Assembly (NCBI GenBank): GCA_949502025.1 | Contig: CATBCG010000087.1 | Span: 1-64,000, forward strand | Direction of reading: 5' to 3' | DNA: 64,000 bases | Source of the DNA: MGBC131033 sp910585655 | Lineage (GTDB): Bacteria > Bacillota > Clostridia > Lachnospirales > Lachnospiraceae | In this document: positions 24,470-32,718 of the stretch, piece after piece | Layout: the number at the start of each line of letters is the position of its first letter | Position numbering within the stretch: position 1 is the stretch's first letter | Translations under genes and position numbers: made by a program | The notes under the pieces: model-generated | The model's database searches: none | What the model saw: only the letters and a program-made list of their open reading frames with translations | Told to the model about the DNA's origin: nothing

Positions 24470-26017
24470 ATGGTAAGACATTTTGTATGTAATAACACAG
24501 ATACTATAGTGCAGACTCAGGCTGGAAAGCTGCGCGGCTTTATTCAGGATGGAACTTATGTGTTCCAGGGAATTAAGTATGCCGATGCAAAGCGCTTCCA
24601 GATGCCGACTCCGGTAGAGCCATGGGAAGGAATTAAGGATGCGCTGGCATATGGTTATGTATGTCCGCTGATGATGCAGGATCACCCGACCAATGAATTG
24701 ATGGTGCCACACCGTTACTGGCCGCAGGATGAAAACTGCCAATACTTAAACGTCTGGACGCAAACCCTTTGCCCGAAGGCGAAGAAGCCGGTTATGGTAT
24801 GGTTGCATGGCGGCGGATTTGCTGCCGGATCTTCTATCGAACAGGTAGCATACGATGGGGAAAACATGAGTCGTAACGGTGACGTGGTAGTCGTATCGAT
24901 CAATCATCGTTTGAATATTTTAGGCTATTTGGATTTAGAGCCATTTGGAGAGAAGTATAAGAATTCTGCCAATGCAGGCAGCGCCGATATGGTAGCGGCT
25001 TTGCAGTGGATCCATGACAATATTGCAAACTTTGGCGGCGATCCGGAAAATGTAACGATCTTCGGGCAGTCCGGCGGCGGTATGAAAGTATGGACTCTGA
25101 TGCAGACTCCAAGCGCAGACGGGTTATTCCAGAAGGGTGTTGTTCAGAGTGGTTTGATTGACGGTTTCCTGCCTCCAAACGGCGACGGAACCCATATTGT
25201 CAATGCTATGTTAAAGGAATTAGGGTTTGAAGAAGGAGACGCAGAAAAATTAGAGACGGTTCCTTATCCGACCTTAGTAGCAGCTTACCAGAAGGTAGCT
25301 ATGGAAGTAGGAAAAGCAGGGCATTATGTCGGTGGAAACCCAATGCCAAATGATTTCTACTTGGGCGATCCGCGTGAGGTAGGGTTCTGTGAACATGCCA
25401 AGACCATTCCGGTAATGATTGGTACGGTATTTGGCGAATTTGCTTTTGGACCTGGCATTGCCGGACGGAATACGATGAGCGAAGAAGAAAAGAAGGCTAT
25501 GATTCATGAAAAATATGGAGATGCTTCGGATCGACTGATTGAGCTGTTCCGGACGGCTTATCCGGAGAAGAACCTCACCGATCTGATGGTGTTAGATTCT
25601 CTGTTCCGTCAGCCGACGATGGACTTTGTTGCTAAGAAGTCCGTACATCAGGAAGCTCCTACCTGGTCTTATGTCTTTGCTTATGAATTCCCGTTTGAGG
25701 AAGGAAAGCCGGCATGGCATTGTTCGGAGATTCCGTTTGTATTTGACAATACAAACCTGGTTCCGGTTTGCTGCATTCCTGGTGTATCCGATAAGCTGGA
25801 AGCGCAGATCTTTACCGCTTGGATGAATTTTGCGAAGTATGGCAATCCGAATCACCCAGGTATTCCGGAATGGCCGGCAAGTAAGGAAGGCGACGAAGCT
25901 ACCATGATCTTTGACCGGAAGTGTGAAATGAAGCACAACTACGATCATGAGTTAGTGAACCTGCATATGGAGGCAGCACCGAAATTCTCCTTTGCCAATG
26001 TAAAAGTAGAACATTAA
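24470..26017 (+). CDS. Type B carboxylesterase/lipase
   Basis: A 515-residue alpha/beta hydrolase of the COesterase family. The oxyanion-hole motif HGGGFAAGSS starts near residue 112, the nucleophile elbow is FGQSGGGMK (Ser about 201, with GQSGGG in place of the usual GESAGG), and the catalytic His is probably in AWHCSEIPFVFD (about 418). No signal peptide, so it acts in the cytoplasm on small esters. ATG 24470 is chosen because AGGAGG lies nine bases before it; an in-frame ATG at 24461 directly touches the AGGAGG. It stands alone, with its own leader and a strong terminator. A weak TATGCT -10 at 24385 is the best promoter candidate. Confidence 0.93.
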   Translation: MVRHFVCNNTDTIVQTQAGKLRGFIQDGTYVFQGIKYADAKRFQMPTPVEPWEGIKDALAYGYVCPLMMQDHPTNELMVPHRYWPQDENCQYLNVWTQTLCPKAKKPVMVWLHGGGFAAGSSIEQVAYDGENMSRNGDVVVVSINHRLNILGYLDLEPFGEKYKNSANAGSADMVAALQWIHDNIANFGGDPENVTIFGQSGGGMKVWTLMQTPSADGLFQKGVVQSGLIDGFLPPNGDGTHIVNAMLKELGFEEGDAEKLETVPYPTLVAAYQKVAMEVGKAGHYVGGNPMPNDFYLGDPREVGFCEHAKTIPVMIGTVFGEFAFGPGIAGRNTMSEEEKKAMIHEKYGDASDRLIELFRTAYPEKNLTDLMVLDSLFRQPTMDFVAKKSVHQEAPTWSYVFAYEFPFEEGKPAWHCSEIPFVFDNTNLVPVCCIPGVSDKLEAQIFTAWMNFAKYGNPNHPGIPEWPASKEGDEATMIFDRKCEMKHNYDHELVNLHMEAAPKFSFANVKVEH

Positions 26018-26041
26018 TCCTCTGATCAGGATAATAAAAGA

Positions 26042-26085
26042 ACAGCCCGGCTTTTTGCAAGGAAGCAGAAGCCGGGCTGTTTTTC
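26042..26085 (+). terminator. Rho-independent terminator of the carboxylesterase gene
   Basis: A perfect 11-bp GC-rich stem, ACAGCCCGGCT (26042-26052) with AGCCGGGCTGT (26070-26080), is followed by TTTTT. Confidence 0.93.
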
Positions 26086-26104
26086 TATACCTTTTCCAAA
26101 AATT

Positions 26105-26331
26105 CCTGCTATACTAAGCACAATGATTCGTACATTGACAACTGGATATAGCAGGTTGCACAGAGAAAACCAATATGCGAAAACCAAGCGTCCTTCTGTG
26201 CGTAAAATATCCAAGGTACGAATCGAATGTCATTCGTGAAACCGTCGGACGGGGTTAGCTCGTTGATACTTAGTCCATTACGGTTATTGAGCGAGAAGCC
26301 CCTACTTCTTAACGTGCTGGGAGTACGTCAC
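26105..26331 (+). mobile_element. IS200/IS605-type element relic lacking tnpB
   Basis: The right end (26241-26331) has the conserved 3' layout of IS200/IS605 orfB elements: GGGG...GAAGCCCC stem, a short degenerate hairpin and the terminal GGGAGTACGTCAC. No TnpB or TnpA frame remains; only about 130 bases precede it. That left part holds inverted repeats (CCTGCTATA 26105-26113 with 26147-26155; GATTCGTAC 26125-26133 with 26216-26224). The exact left boundary is uncertain. The right boundary is good because the element interrupts the C-terminal end of an Rpn-family gene and supplies its TGA stop. Confidence 0.72.
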
Positions 26332-26345
26332 ATCCAATATTTATG
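26241..26345 (+). ncRNA. Possible omega-RNA (TnpB guide RNA) relic
   Basis: TnpB nucleases are guided by an RNA transcribed from the element right end and running into flanking DNA. Here GGGGTT (26251-26256) pairs with the AGCCCC region (26297-26302) and CTCG (26259-26262) with CGAG (26292-26295), followed by the terminal hairpin and GTCAC. The next 14-16 bases (from 26332) would be the guide and match the broken Rpn gene. Whether it is transcribed, or served by a TnpB elsewhere in the genome, cannot be seen here. Confidence 0.5.
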
Positions 26346-26895
26346 AACCTCTTCTTCAGAGCGCTGCAGGGAAAAGTCAAATTTCCTGGCAATACGATGA
26401 ATTGTTTCTGAAAGAGATAGCCCTAATTCCTTATAGGTTTCAACGGTGCCTTTGATTTCACCTTCAAACTTTCCTTTTGCTACTCCTTCTTTATATTTTT
26501 CCCGTTCTCGCATCAGCAATGTCATATATTCCACCTGCCATTCCTTGTTTTCTTTGATTTTCCGGACTTCCTGTGCTAGCTTTTCTGTGAAATCGTCCTC
26601 CACTGTGTTATTTTCTATAAAATTTAAGATACTTTTTGTATCTTCACTGATATTTCCTTATCTTCTCTACACATGTTTTCAAATGTGTATCTCCACCGTC
26701 CCTTTCCAAACGTATCAAAGGTACAAATAAAAATAACAAAGCTTTGAGGGAGATCGCTGTAATCTGCTCCTTTTTCGATTGCATTCAAATCAATCATTCC
26801 AGCATAATATCGGGTTCGTTTAGGAAGATTTTTATTATTTGTGGTTTGGATTTCTATGTTGTAGACAGTACCCTTTTCGTCTTTCGTTCAGATGA
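26328..26895 (-). pseudogene. Rpn family (PD-(D/E)XK) nuclease/transposase, broken
   Basis: On the minus strand two frames together read as an Rpn/PDDEXK transposase-family protein. The first frame (about 26890-26650) gives KGTVYNIEIQTTNNKNLPKR, then RYYAGMIDLNAIEKGADYSD and SFVIFICTFDTFGKGR, the core of the family. A frameshift near 26645-26655 moves to the second frame, EDTKSILNFIENNTVEDDFT, continuing at 26603-26328 with the coiled C-terminal region (LAQEVRKIKENKEWQVEYMT and after). The N-terminal third is missing or scrambled. The C-terminal end is cut by the IS200/IS605 relic, which supplies the stop. Rpn proteins are DNA nucleases that promote recombination; this copy must be inactive. 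Confidence 0.8.
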
Positions 26896-27182
26896 TACAC
26901 CTTTCTTTCTTTTCAATATACTATCTTCTTAGAAATCCGTCAATATATTTCCTGAATATACTTTCGTTTAACTTGATTTCCCTTATTCTGATAATCCCTG
27001 TTATCCCCAAAGGCATTTTGTGGGAGTATCTGATTTCTTTACAACCTCTTTTTTTCATGGTACGATGCAACCAACTTTCTTTTTTAGCGGTATAGAGTAT
27101 GAGAGGATAAAATCTACAGGTTATATAGAATGGAAAGGCAACCGTCAACGCCTGATACAACAAAAGAGAGGGAGGCGAGAGG
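26896..27182. other. AT-rich stretch with no clear gene
   Basis: Upstream of the second ECF module. A minus-strand frame of 80 codons (26921-27163) has no ribosome site and no recognisable motif. The region probably holds scrambled remains of the Rpn gene start and the promoter of the sigma gene. I could not place a convincing promoter. Confidence 0.4.
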
Positions 27183-27743
27183 ATGGAGGATAAGCAGATT
27201 GTGGAATTATACTGGCAGCGGGAGGAAGCGGCTATTCGGGAAACCGAGCAAAAATACGGGAAGTATTTAACACAGATTGCCTATAATATTTTAGCGGACT
27301 GGGAGGACAGCTTAGAAAGCGTCAACGATACTTATTTTAAGACCTGGAATTCGATACCGCCAAACCGCCCGGAGCCACTTGGTCCGTATTTGCGGAAAAT
27401 CATCCGGGAGGCGGCGATTGATCGTTACCGAAGGAAACATCGGCAAAAGCGTCAGGCTTCCGAATACAGTCTTTCGCTTTGCGAGCTGGGAGAGTGTGTT
27501 TCAGGTGGCGATACAACGGAACAGGAGATCGATTGCCGTTTGCTGGCTGAGACGATAGCAGCCTTTTTGAAAACCCTTTCCAAAGAAGCGCGAGGTGTCT
27601 TTTTGGGGCGGTATTATTTTATGGATTCGATCCAAGAAGTAGCCGCCTATCATGGAATGAGTGAATCCAAAGCGAAAAGTATGCTGCATCGTATTCGGAA
27701 AGCGTTGAGAGCCTATTTAGAACAGGAGGGATTTTCGATATGA
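27183..27743 (+). CDS. ECF-type RNA polymerase sigma factor (module 2)
   Basis: A 186-residue sigma-70 family factor. Region 2 covers about residues 20-95 (YGKYLTQIAYNILADWEDSLESVNDTYFKTWNSIPPNRPEP and the DNA-contacting REAAIDRYRRKHR), region 4 about 120-180 (LSKEARGVFLGRYYFMDSIQEVAAYHGMSESKAKSMLHRIRKAL). GAGGGAGGCGAGAGG precedes the ATG. The stop overlaps the ATG of a single-pass membrane protein gene. It resembles module 1 in layout but is only distantly similar in sequence, so the two should read different signals and promoters. Confidence 0.93.
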   Translation: MEDKQIVELYWQREEAAIRETEQKYGKYLTQIAYNILADWEDSLESVNDTYFKTWNSIPPNRPEPLGPYLRKIIREAAIDRYRRKHRQKRQASEYSLSLCELGECVSGGDTTEQEIDCRLLAETIAAFLKTLSKEARGVFLGRYYFMDSIQEVAAYHGMSESKAKSMLHRIRKALRAYLEQEGFSI

Positions 27744-29062
27744 AGAGAGAAGAGCTTTGCGACAGCATTGGTTTATTAGAGGAAGAACTGATCAGGGAAA
27801 CAGAGAAACGTCGTTTGCTCTGGAAAGAAAAGCAGGAAGCCAGACCGCAGAGAACAGAGAGAAAAAAGCCGGGTGTTAAATGGATGGCGGCGGCAGGCTT
27901 TGCGCTGGTAATACTGGGCGGCGTGTGGCTGTTTTGGCAAGCGCCAGGACTAAAAGGCTTCTGGTCAGAAAGAACGAACAGCCGCCAGGAGGGGAGTAAT
28001 TCCGGAGAACGAATGGTACAGCAGTGGTCAGAAGGGTTTCCGGCAGAGCGTTACTTTGCCTATAACGAAGAAGCAAAGGTGGGAAGCAGCAGCCAGGAAA
28101 GCACAGAGGAAAGCTCTACAGACAGTCTAAATAGTCTGAGCGAGGCACAAGGTTATCGGTGGGAGCGGGACTTTTCCGGCAAACGGGAGGAAATGGAGGA
28201 AAATGGTTGGATTCCGAAGTTAGCAGATTATCCGTTGTTTTCCTGTACGGCTCGTTACCAAGGGGCAGGCAGTCTCTACAGTCTGACGTTTTCCTGGCAT
28301 AAGCGGGGGGCGTTTGAGGACTATAAGGATATCAGCATTACAGCAGGCTTCCAGGAGATAAAAGAGATTGAGGACTGTATTGGGGTAGAGGTAGATGAGG
28401 AAGGACAGATTGTCCCGCCATTGGTGACGGTGACAGAGCGGGACGGAATACCGATAGTGGCAAGGGGCAGAGAGAAACGTGACAAAACCCTGACTTTTCA
28501 GAACCAGACTGGTTGGTATCAGATCGAAGGCTGTTGGAACAACGGGTATGAAGAACTGGCTGACTTGTTAGATTGGCTATGGGAACATCCGGTTGATTTT
28601 TCCCGGTTTCCGATTGAGAAAGGAGATCAATTTGAAATCGTAACCAGAAAAGAACAACCGAAGGCTTTTTTGGAGTGGCTGCCGAACTTTTATGCTTTGG
28701 GCTTTACCGAAGCGGAAGCGCATGTCGTCTTAAAAAACGGGGAGCCTTATAATCTGGAAGGACATTATATCGGACGTGTGGCAGAGGAAGTGGTATTGGC
28801 AGGAGATTATTATGACGAAGAGGAGTGGACAGAAGTTCATTGGTGTATTACGACTGAGCCGAATGTCTATGAGAAGGAGGAAAGCATCGGGAAACTGGAG
28901 GATCTGACGGAAGAAGCTACTTTAGAATTATTAGAGGAGAACCGGAAGTTAGTCTTTTGGTGGAACGGGTATTTGATTACTGTTTATATCAATGCTGACG
29001 AGAAAGCGGCAGAGGATGCCTGGAGAGTGATTCGGTCGCAGCAGGAAGCGGTCGCCCGCTAA
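27740..29062 (+). CDS. Single-pass membrane protein, putative anti-sigma factor (module 2)
   Basis: A 440-residue protein with a charged cytoplasmic N terminus of about 48 residues, one membrane segment (about residues 50-66, MAAAGFALVILGGVWLFW), a Ser/Glu-rich linker (about 75-135) and a large external domain. No known domain is recognised in the external part, which is acidic and rich in Trp/Tyr. This is the standard topology of an anti-sigma factor: the N-terminal part would bind the sigma factor and the external part sense the signal. Translation is coupled to the sigma gene (overlap of four bases; AACAGGAGGG upstream). It ends at a terminator shared with typA. Confidence 0.75.
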   Translation: MKREELCDSIGLLEEELIRETEKRRLLWKEKQEARPQRTERKKPGVKWMAAAGFALVILGGVWLFWQAPGLKGFWSERTNSRQEGSNSGERMVQQWSEGFPAERYFAYNEEAKVGSSSQESTEESSTDSLNSLSEAQGYRWERDFSGKREEMEENGWIPKLADYPLFSCTARYQGAGSLYSLTFSWHKRGAFEDYKDISITAGFQEIKEIEDCIGVEVDEEGQIVPPLVTVTERDGIPIVARGREKRDKTLTFQNQTGWYQIEGCWNNGYEELADLLDWLWEHPVDFSRFPIEKGDQFEIVTRKEQPKAFLEWLPNFYALGFTEAEAHVVLKNGEPYNLEGHYIGRVAEEVVLAGDYYDEEEWTEVHWCITTEPNVYEKEESIGKLEDLTEEATLELLEENRKLVFWWNGYLITVYINADEKAAEDAWRVIRSQQEAVAR

Positions 29063-29080
29063 AGAAGTGTCTTAGGCTTC

Positions 29081-29126
29081 AAAGGGACTGTGAAAAAAGT
29101 GTTTCTTATTTTTTCACAGTCCCTTT
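29081..29126. terminator. Bidirectional terminator between ECF module 2 and typA
   Basis: An 18-bp perfect stem (29081-29098 with 29109-29126) has A-runs on one side and T-runs on the other, so it can end both convergent transcripts. Confidence 0.9.
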
Positions 29127-29148
29127 TTAGAGGATTTTTAATTCCTGA

Positions 29149-30969
29149 TTAATTCCTGGTTGCCCGTTTCCGCAGGGTCGGATCCAGGATTTTCTTACGA
29201 ATCCGCAAGGATTTTGGAGTAATCTCTAAAAGCTCGTCAGTCTCGATAAATTCAATTGACTGTTCCAGGCTTAATAGGCGCGGAGGGGTCAGTTTTAAGG
29301 CATCGTCCGATCCGGAGGCGCGGGTATTGGTTAGCTGTTTTTTCTTGCAGACGTTGACCTCAATATCGTCGCCCTTTCCGTTCTGACCGACGACCATTCC
29401 GCTATAGACCTTTTCTCCTGGTCCGATAAACAAAACGCCGCGTTCCTGGGCATTGAAAAGACCATAGGTTACGCTCTCACCGCTTTCAAAGGCGATTAGA
29501 GAGCCTTGCTTACGGTACTGAATATCTCCTTTGTAGGGACCGTAGCCGTCAAACAGTGTGTTTAATACACCGTTTCCTTTAGTATCGGTCATAAATTCGT
29601 TACGGTAGCCGATTAAGCCGCGGGAAGGAATCGAAAACTCCAGACGAGAGGTACCGCTGGCGGAAAGAGACATATTTTGCAGCTCACCCTTTCGCTGGCT
29701 GAGCTTTTCGATAACGGATCCGGAAAATTCCTCCGGTACATCGACGATAGCGGACTCCATCGGCTCTAGCTTATGCCCGGCTTCATCGGTTTTATACAAT
29801 ACTTCTGGCTTGCTGACCGCAAATTCATAACCCTCGCGGCGCATATTTTCAATCAGGACGGATAAATGCAGTTCGCCCCGACCGGATACTTTAAAAGCTT
29901 CGGTCGTATCGGTTTCCTCTACCCGCAGGCTGACGTCGGTATTCAGCTCGCGCATCAGCCGGTCGCGCAGATGGCGGGAGGTGACATATTTGCCCTCTGT
30001 CCCTGCTAACGGACTGTCGTTGACGACGAAATTCATCGTCAGCGTCGGCTCGGAAATCTTCTGGAACGGAATGGCGACAGGTGTGTTTGGAGAACAGATC
30101 GTATCTCCGATATGGATATCCGAAATACCGGAAATCGCTACGATAGAGCCGACGCCGGCAGCATCGGTTTCTATTTTTTGCAGACCGTCAAATTCATAAA
30201 GCTTGCTGATTTTAACCTTCTGGAACTTGTCCGGCTCGTGTTCGTTGACAATAACGGCATCCTGATTGACCTTGATACTGCCGTTGCTGACTTTGCCGAT
30301 TCCGATTCTGCCTACATATTCGTTATAATCAATCGTGCTGATCAAAATCTGGGTATCGGCGTCGGCATCGCCTTCCGGAGCCGGAATATAGTCGATAATC
30401 GTATCAAACAGCGGTTTCATATTGACAGGCTCTTCGTCAAGACTGGTAGTGGCGACGCCGGTTTTGGCAGAAGCAAAGACAAACGGGCAATCAAGCTGAG
30501 CGTCGTTGGCGTCTAAGTCCATGAGCAGTTCTAATACCTCGTCGATCACCTCTTCAGGGCGCGCTTCCGGACGGTCGATTTTATTGATACAGCAGATCAC
30601 AGGAAGCCCTAAGGAAAGAGCTTTGGACAAAACAAAACGGGTCTGCGGCATCGTTCCTTCAAAAGCGTCTACCACTAAGATCACGCCGTCTACCATTTTT
30701 AAGACACGCTCTACCTCGCCGCCGAAATCTGCGTGTCCCGGCGTGTCGATGATATTGATTTTAATTCCGTTATAATGGATAGCCGTATTTTTAGAGAGAA
30801 TCGTGATACCACGTTCCCGTTCGATATCGTTGGAATCCATCACTCGTTCCTGTACCTCCTGACCGGCTCGGAACACGCCGCTTTGCTTTAACAGCTCGTC
30901 CACCAGGGTGGTCTTGCCGTGATCGACATGGGCAATAATGGCAATGTTTCGGATATCTTCTCGTTTCAT
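29149..30969 (-). CDS. typA: Ribosome-associated GTPase TypA/BipA
   Basis: A 606-residue translational GTPase related to EF-G, involved in 50S assembly and stress or cold adaptation. G1 AHVDHGKTT occupies about residues 14-22, the switch region RERGITI about 50-56, G3 DTPGHADFGGEVER about 76-89 and G4 NKIDR about 130-134. Domains II, III, V and the BipA-specific C-terminal domain follow, with the characteristic LRIRKKILDPTLRKR tail. Length matches the family. GAGGAATTAATATG gives a modest ribosome site. Strand is opposite to both neighbours. Confidence 0.97.
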   Translation of the reverse strand: MKREDIRNIAIIAHVDHGKTTLVDELLKQSGVFRAGQEVQERVMDSNDIERERGITILSKNTAIHYNGIKINIIDTPGHADFGGEVERVLKMVDGVILVVDAFEGTMPQTRFVLSKALSLGLPVICCINKIDRPEARPEEVIDEVLELLMDLDANDAQLDCPFVFASAKTGVATTSLDEEPVNMKPLFDTIIDYIPAPEGDADADTQILISTIDYNEYVGRIGIGKVSNGSIKVNQDAVIVNEHEPDKFQKVKISKLYEFDGLQKIETDAAGVGSIVAISGISDIHIGDTICSPNTPVAIPFQKISEPTLTMNFVVNDSPLAGTEGKYVTSRHLRDRLMRELNTDVSLRVEETDTTEAFKVSGRGELHLSVLIENMRREGYEFAVSKPEVLYKTDEAGHKLEPMESAIVDVPEEFSGSVIEKLSQRKGELQNMSLSASGTSRLEFSIPSRGLIGYRNEFMTDTKGNGVLNTLFDGYGPYKGDIQYRKQGSLIAFESGESVTYGLFNAQERGVLFIGPGEKVYSGMVVGQNGKGDDIEVNVCKKKQLTNTRASGSDDALKLTPPRLLSLEQSIEFIETDELLEITPKSLRIRKKILDPTLRKRATRN

Positions 30970-31032
30970 ATTAATTCCTCGTTTCTATCATAGCGCCTTG
31001 GCACTATGGGTAATTTCGTAAAGGCAACACAC

Positions 31033-31060
31033 ATTTTATCATATCTTGTGAATTTTTCAA
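31033..31060 (-). promoter_or_regulatory. typA promoter
   Basis: On the minus strand TTGAAA (31060-31055) and TAAAAT (31038-31033) are separated by 16 bases; transcription would start about 55 bases before the ATG. Confidence 0.65.
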
Positions 31061-31081
31061 GTAAAAATTTGCTATAAAAAT

Positions 31082-31109
31082 TTGCTTTTTTACCAATTTG
31101 TGTTATACT
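31082..31109 (+). promoter_or_regulatory. glmM promoter
   Basis: TTGCTT (31082-31087) and TATACT (31104-31109) are separated by 16 bases, giving a leader of about 140 bases before glmM. Confidence 0.65.
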
Positions 31110-31161
31110 AATGCTGCGACGGCTATGATTTCCTATTTTAATGGGCAGTTATGGAGCGCAC

Positions 31162-31232
31162 CATATGTACGCAATATGCGTACGATAGGTACGCAATATA
31201 TACGTAATATGCACGCAATACGCATAAGATAG
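31162..31232 (+). repeat. Degenerate ACGCAATA tandem repeat in the glmM leader
   Basis: Units of 10-13 bases built on (T)ACGCAATAT recur about five times; several are internally palindromic, for example TACGCAATATGCGTA at 31167-31181. The stretch lies between the promoter and the glmM ribosome site (GCAGAGGGAGAG). No known riboswitch is recognised. Confidence 0.6.
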
Positions 31233-31257
31233 AAAATAAAAAGCAGAGGGAGAGAAG

Positions 31258-32607
31258 ATGGGAAAATATTTTGGAACAGACGGCTTCCGTGGAGAAGCCA
31301 ACGTAGATCTGACGGTGACGCATGCCTATCGGGTAGGGCGTTATCTGGGCTATTACTATGGAAAGGAGCATAAAGCGCGCGTCGTTATCGGCAAAGATAC
31401 CAGACGTTCCAGCTATATGTTTGAATATTCGTTAGTAGCAGGTTTAACAGCCAGCGGAGCGGATGTCTACCTGCTGCATGTGACCAGTACACCAAGCGTT
31501 TCCTATGTCGTACGGACAGAGGGCTTTGACTGCGGGATTATGATTTCTGCCAGCCATAACCCGTATTATGACAATGGGATTAAAGTAATTAACGGCAGTG
31601 GGTTTAAGCTAGAGGCAGAGGTGGAGGAGCAGATAGAGGCTTATTTAGACCGACCGGAGGACGATTTGCCGTTGGCGAAGCGGGAGCATATCGGTCGGAC
31701 GACGGATTATGTACTGGGGCGGAACCGCTATCTGGGCTATTTGATTTCTCTGGCTACCCGGTCGTTTCAGGGAGTAAGAGTGGGATTAGACTGTGCCAAT
31801 GGATCTGCTTCCCAGACAGCCAAGTCGGTATTTGATGCGCTAGGGGCTAAAACATATGCCCTGCACAATGAGCCGGACGGTACCAATATCAACGATGGAT
31901 GCGGTTCTACACATATCGAGGAACTGCAGAAATTTGTAGTAGAAAAGGGACTGGACGTTGGGTTTGCCTATGACGGAGATGCCGATCGATGTTTAGCGGT
32001 GGATGAAAAAGGAAATATTGTAGACGGGGATCAGATTTTATATTTGTGCGGCAAATATTTGGCAGAGCGGGGAGAACTAGAGGGAAATACTGTTGTTGCC
32101 ACGGTGATGTCTAATATCGGGCTTCGCAGAGGGTTAGAAAAAGCGGGAATTTCTTATGAACAGACAGCCGTAGGGGATAAGTATGTGAGCGAAAGTATGC
32201 AGGAGCATGGCTATTCCTTAGGCGGCGAGCAGTCCGGGCATATCATTTTCAGCAAATATGCGACGACCGGAGACGGCGTGCTGACTTCTTTAAAAATAAT
32301 GGAAGTGATGTTGGAGAAAAAACAGAGAATTTCCAGCCTGCTTTCCGGTTTAAAGATTTTCCCGCAGCTACTGGTCAACGTGCGGGTAGCGGATAAGAAC
32401 AAGGCAAGGGAGGACGCCGGAGTAAAACAGGCGGTTGCCGAGGCTGAGGCGGTATTGGCTGGAAACGGGCGCGTACTGCTGCGGGAGAGCGGAACAGAGC
32501 CTCTTATACGAGTGATGGTAGAGGCGGAAAACGACGAATTGTGCAGACAGCAGGTAGAGCATATCGTAGCAGCAATCCGGGCAGGAGGTCATGAAATCAA
32601 GATATGA
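31258..32607 (+). CDS. glmM: Phosphoglucosamine mutase
   Basis: A 449-residue enzyme that converts glucosamine-6-phosphate to glucosamine-1-phosphate for UDP-GlcNAc and cell-wall synthesis. The N terminus GKYFGTDGFRGEAN, the phosphoserine loop ISASHNPYYDNG (phosphorylated Ser about 99), metal loop DGDADR (about 240-245), the sugar-binding GGEQSGH (about 322-328) and the phosphate-binding RESGTEPLIRVMVE near the end identify the GlmM group of the phosphohexomutases. GAGGGAGAGAAG precedes the ATG. A stem without T-run (32609-32630) follows before the tig promoter. Confidence 0.96.
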   Translation: MGKYFGTDGFRGEANVDLTVTHAYRVGRYLGYYYGKEHKARVVIGKDTRRSSYMFEYSLVAGLTASGADVYLLHVTSTPSVSYVVRTEGFDCGIMISASHNPYYDNGIKVINGSGFKLEAEVEEQIEAYLDRPEDDLPLAKREHIGRTTDYVLGRNRYLGYLISLATRSFQGVRVGLDCANGSASQTAKSVFDALGAKTYALHNEPDGTNINDGCGSTHIEELQKFVVEKGLDVGFAYDGDADRCLAVDEKGNIVDGDQILYLCGKYLAERGELEGNTVVATVMSNIGLRRGLEKAGISYEQTAVGDKYVSESMQEHGYSLGGEQSGHIIFSKYATTGDGVLTSLKIMEVMLEKKQRISSLLSGLKIFPQLLVNVRVADKNKAREDAGVKQAVAEAEAVLAGNGRVLLRESGTEPLIRVMVEAENDELCRQQVEHIVAAIRAGGHEIKI

Positions 32608-32639
32608 TCTGCCCGGAATGTCGGGGCAGTAAATTAACA

Positions 32640-32668
32640 TTGAAATCAGAGGACAGGTATGCTATAAT
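32640..32668 (+). promoter_or_regulatory. tig promoter
   Basis: TTGAAA (32640-32645) and a perfect TATAAT (32663-32668) are separated by 17 bases. Confidence 0.78.
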
Positions 32669-32718
32669 GATAAAATGTTGTAAGACTGTGCGAATATCGA
32701 AGGAGGAAATGTAAAAAG

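Noticed and set aside
26921..27163. Minus-strand frame of 80 codons upstream of the second ECF sigma gene
   Set aside because: No ribosome site and no recognisable motif; it lies in decayed sequence next to the Rpn pseudogene.
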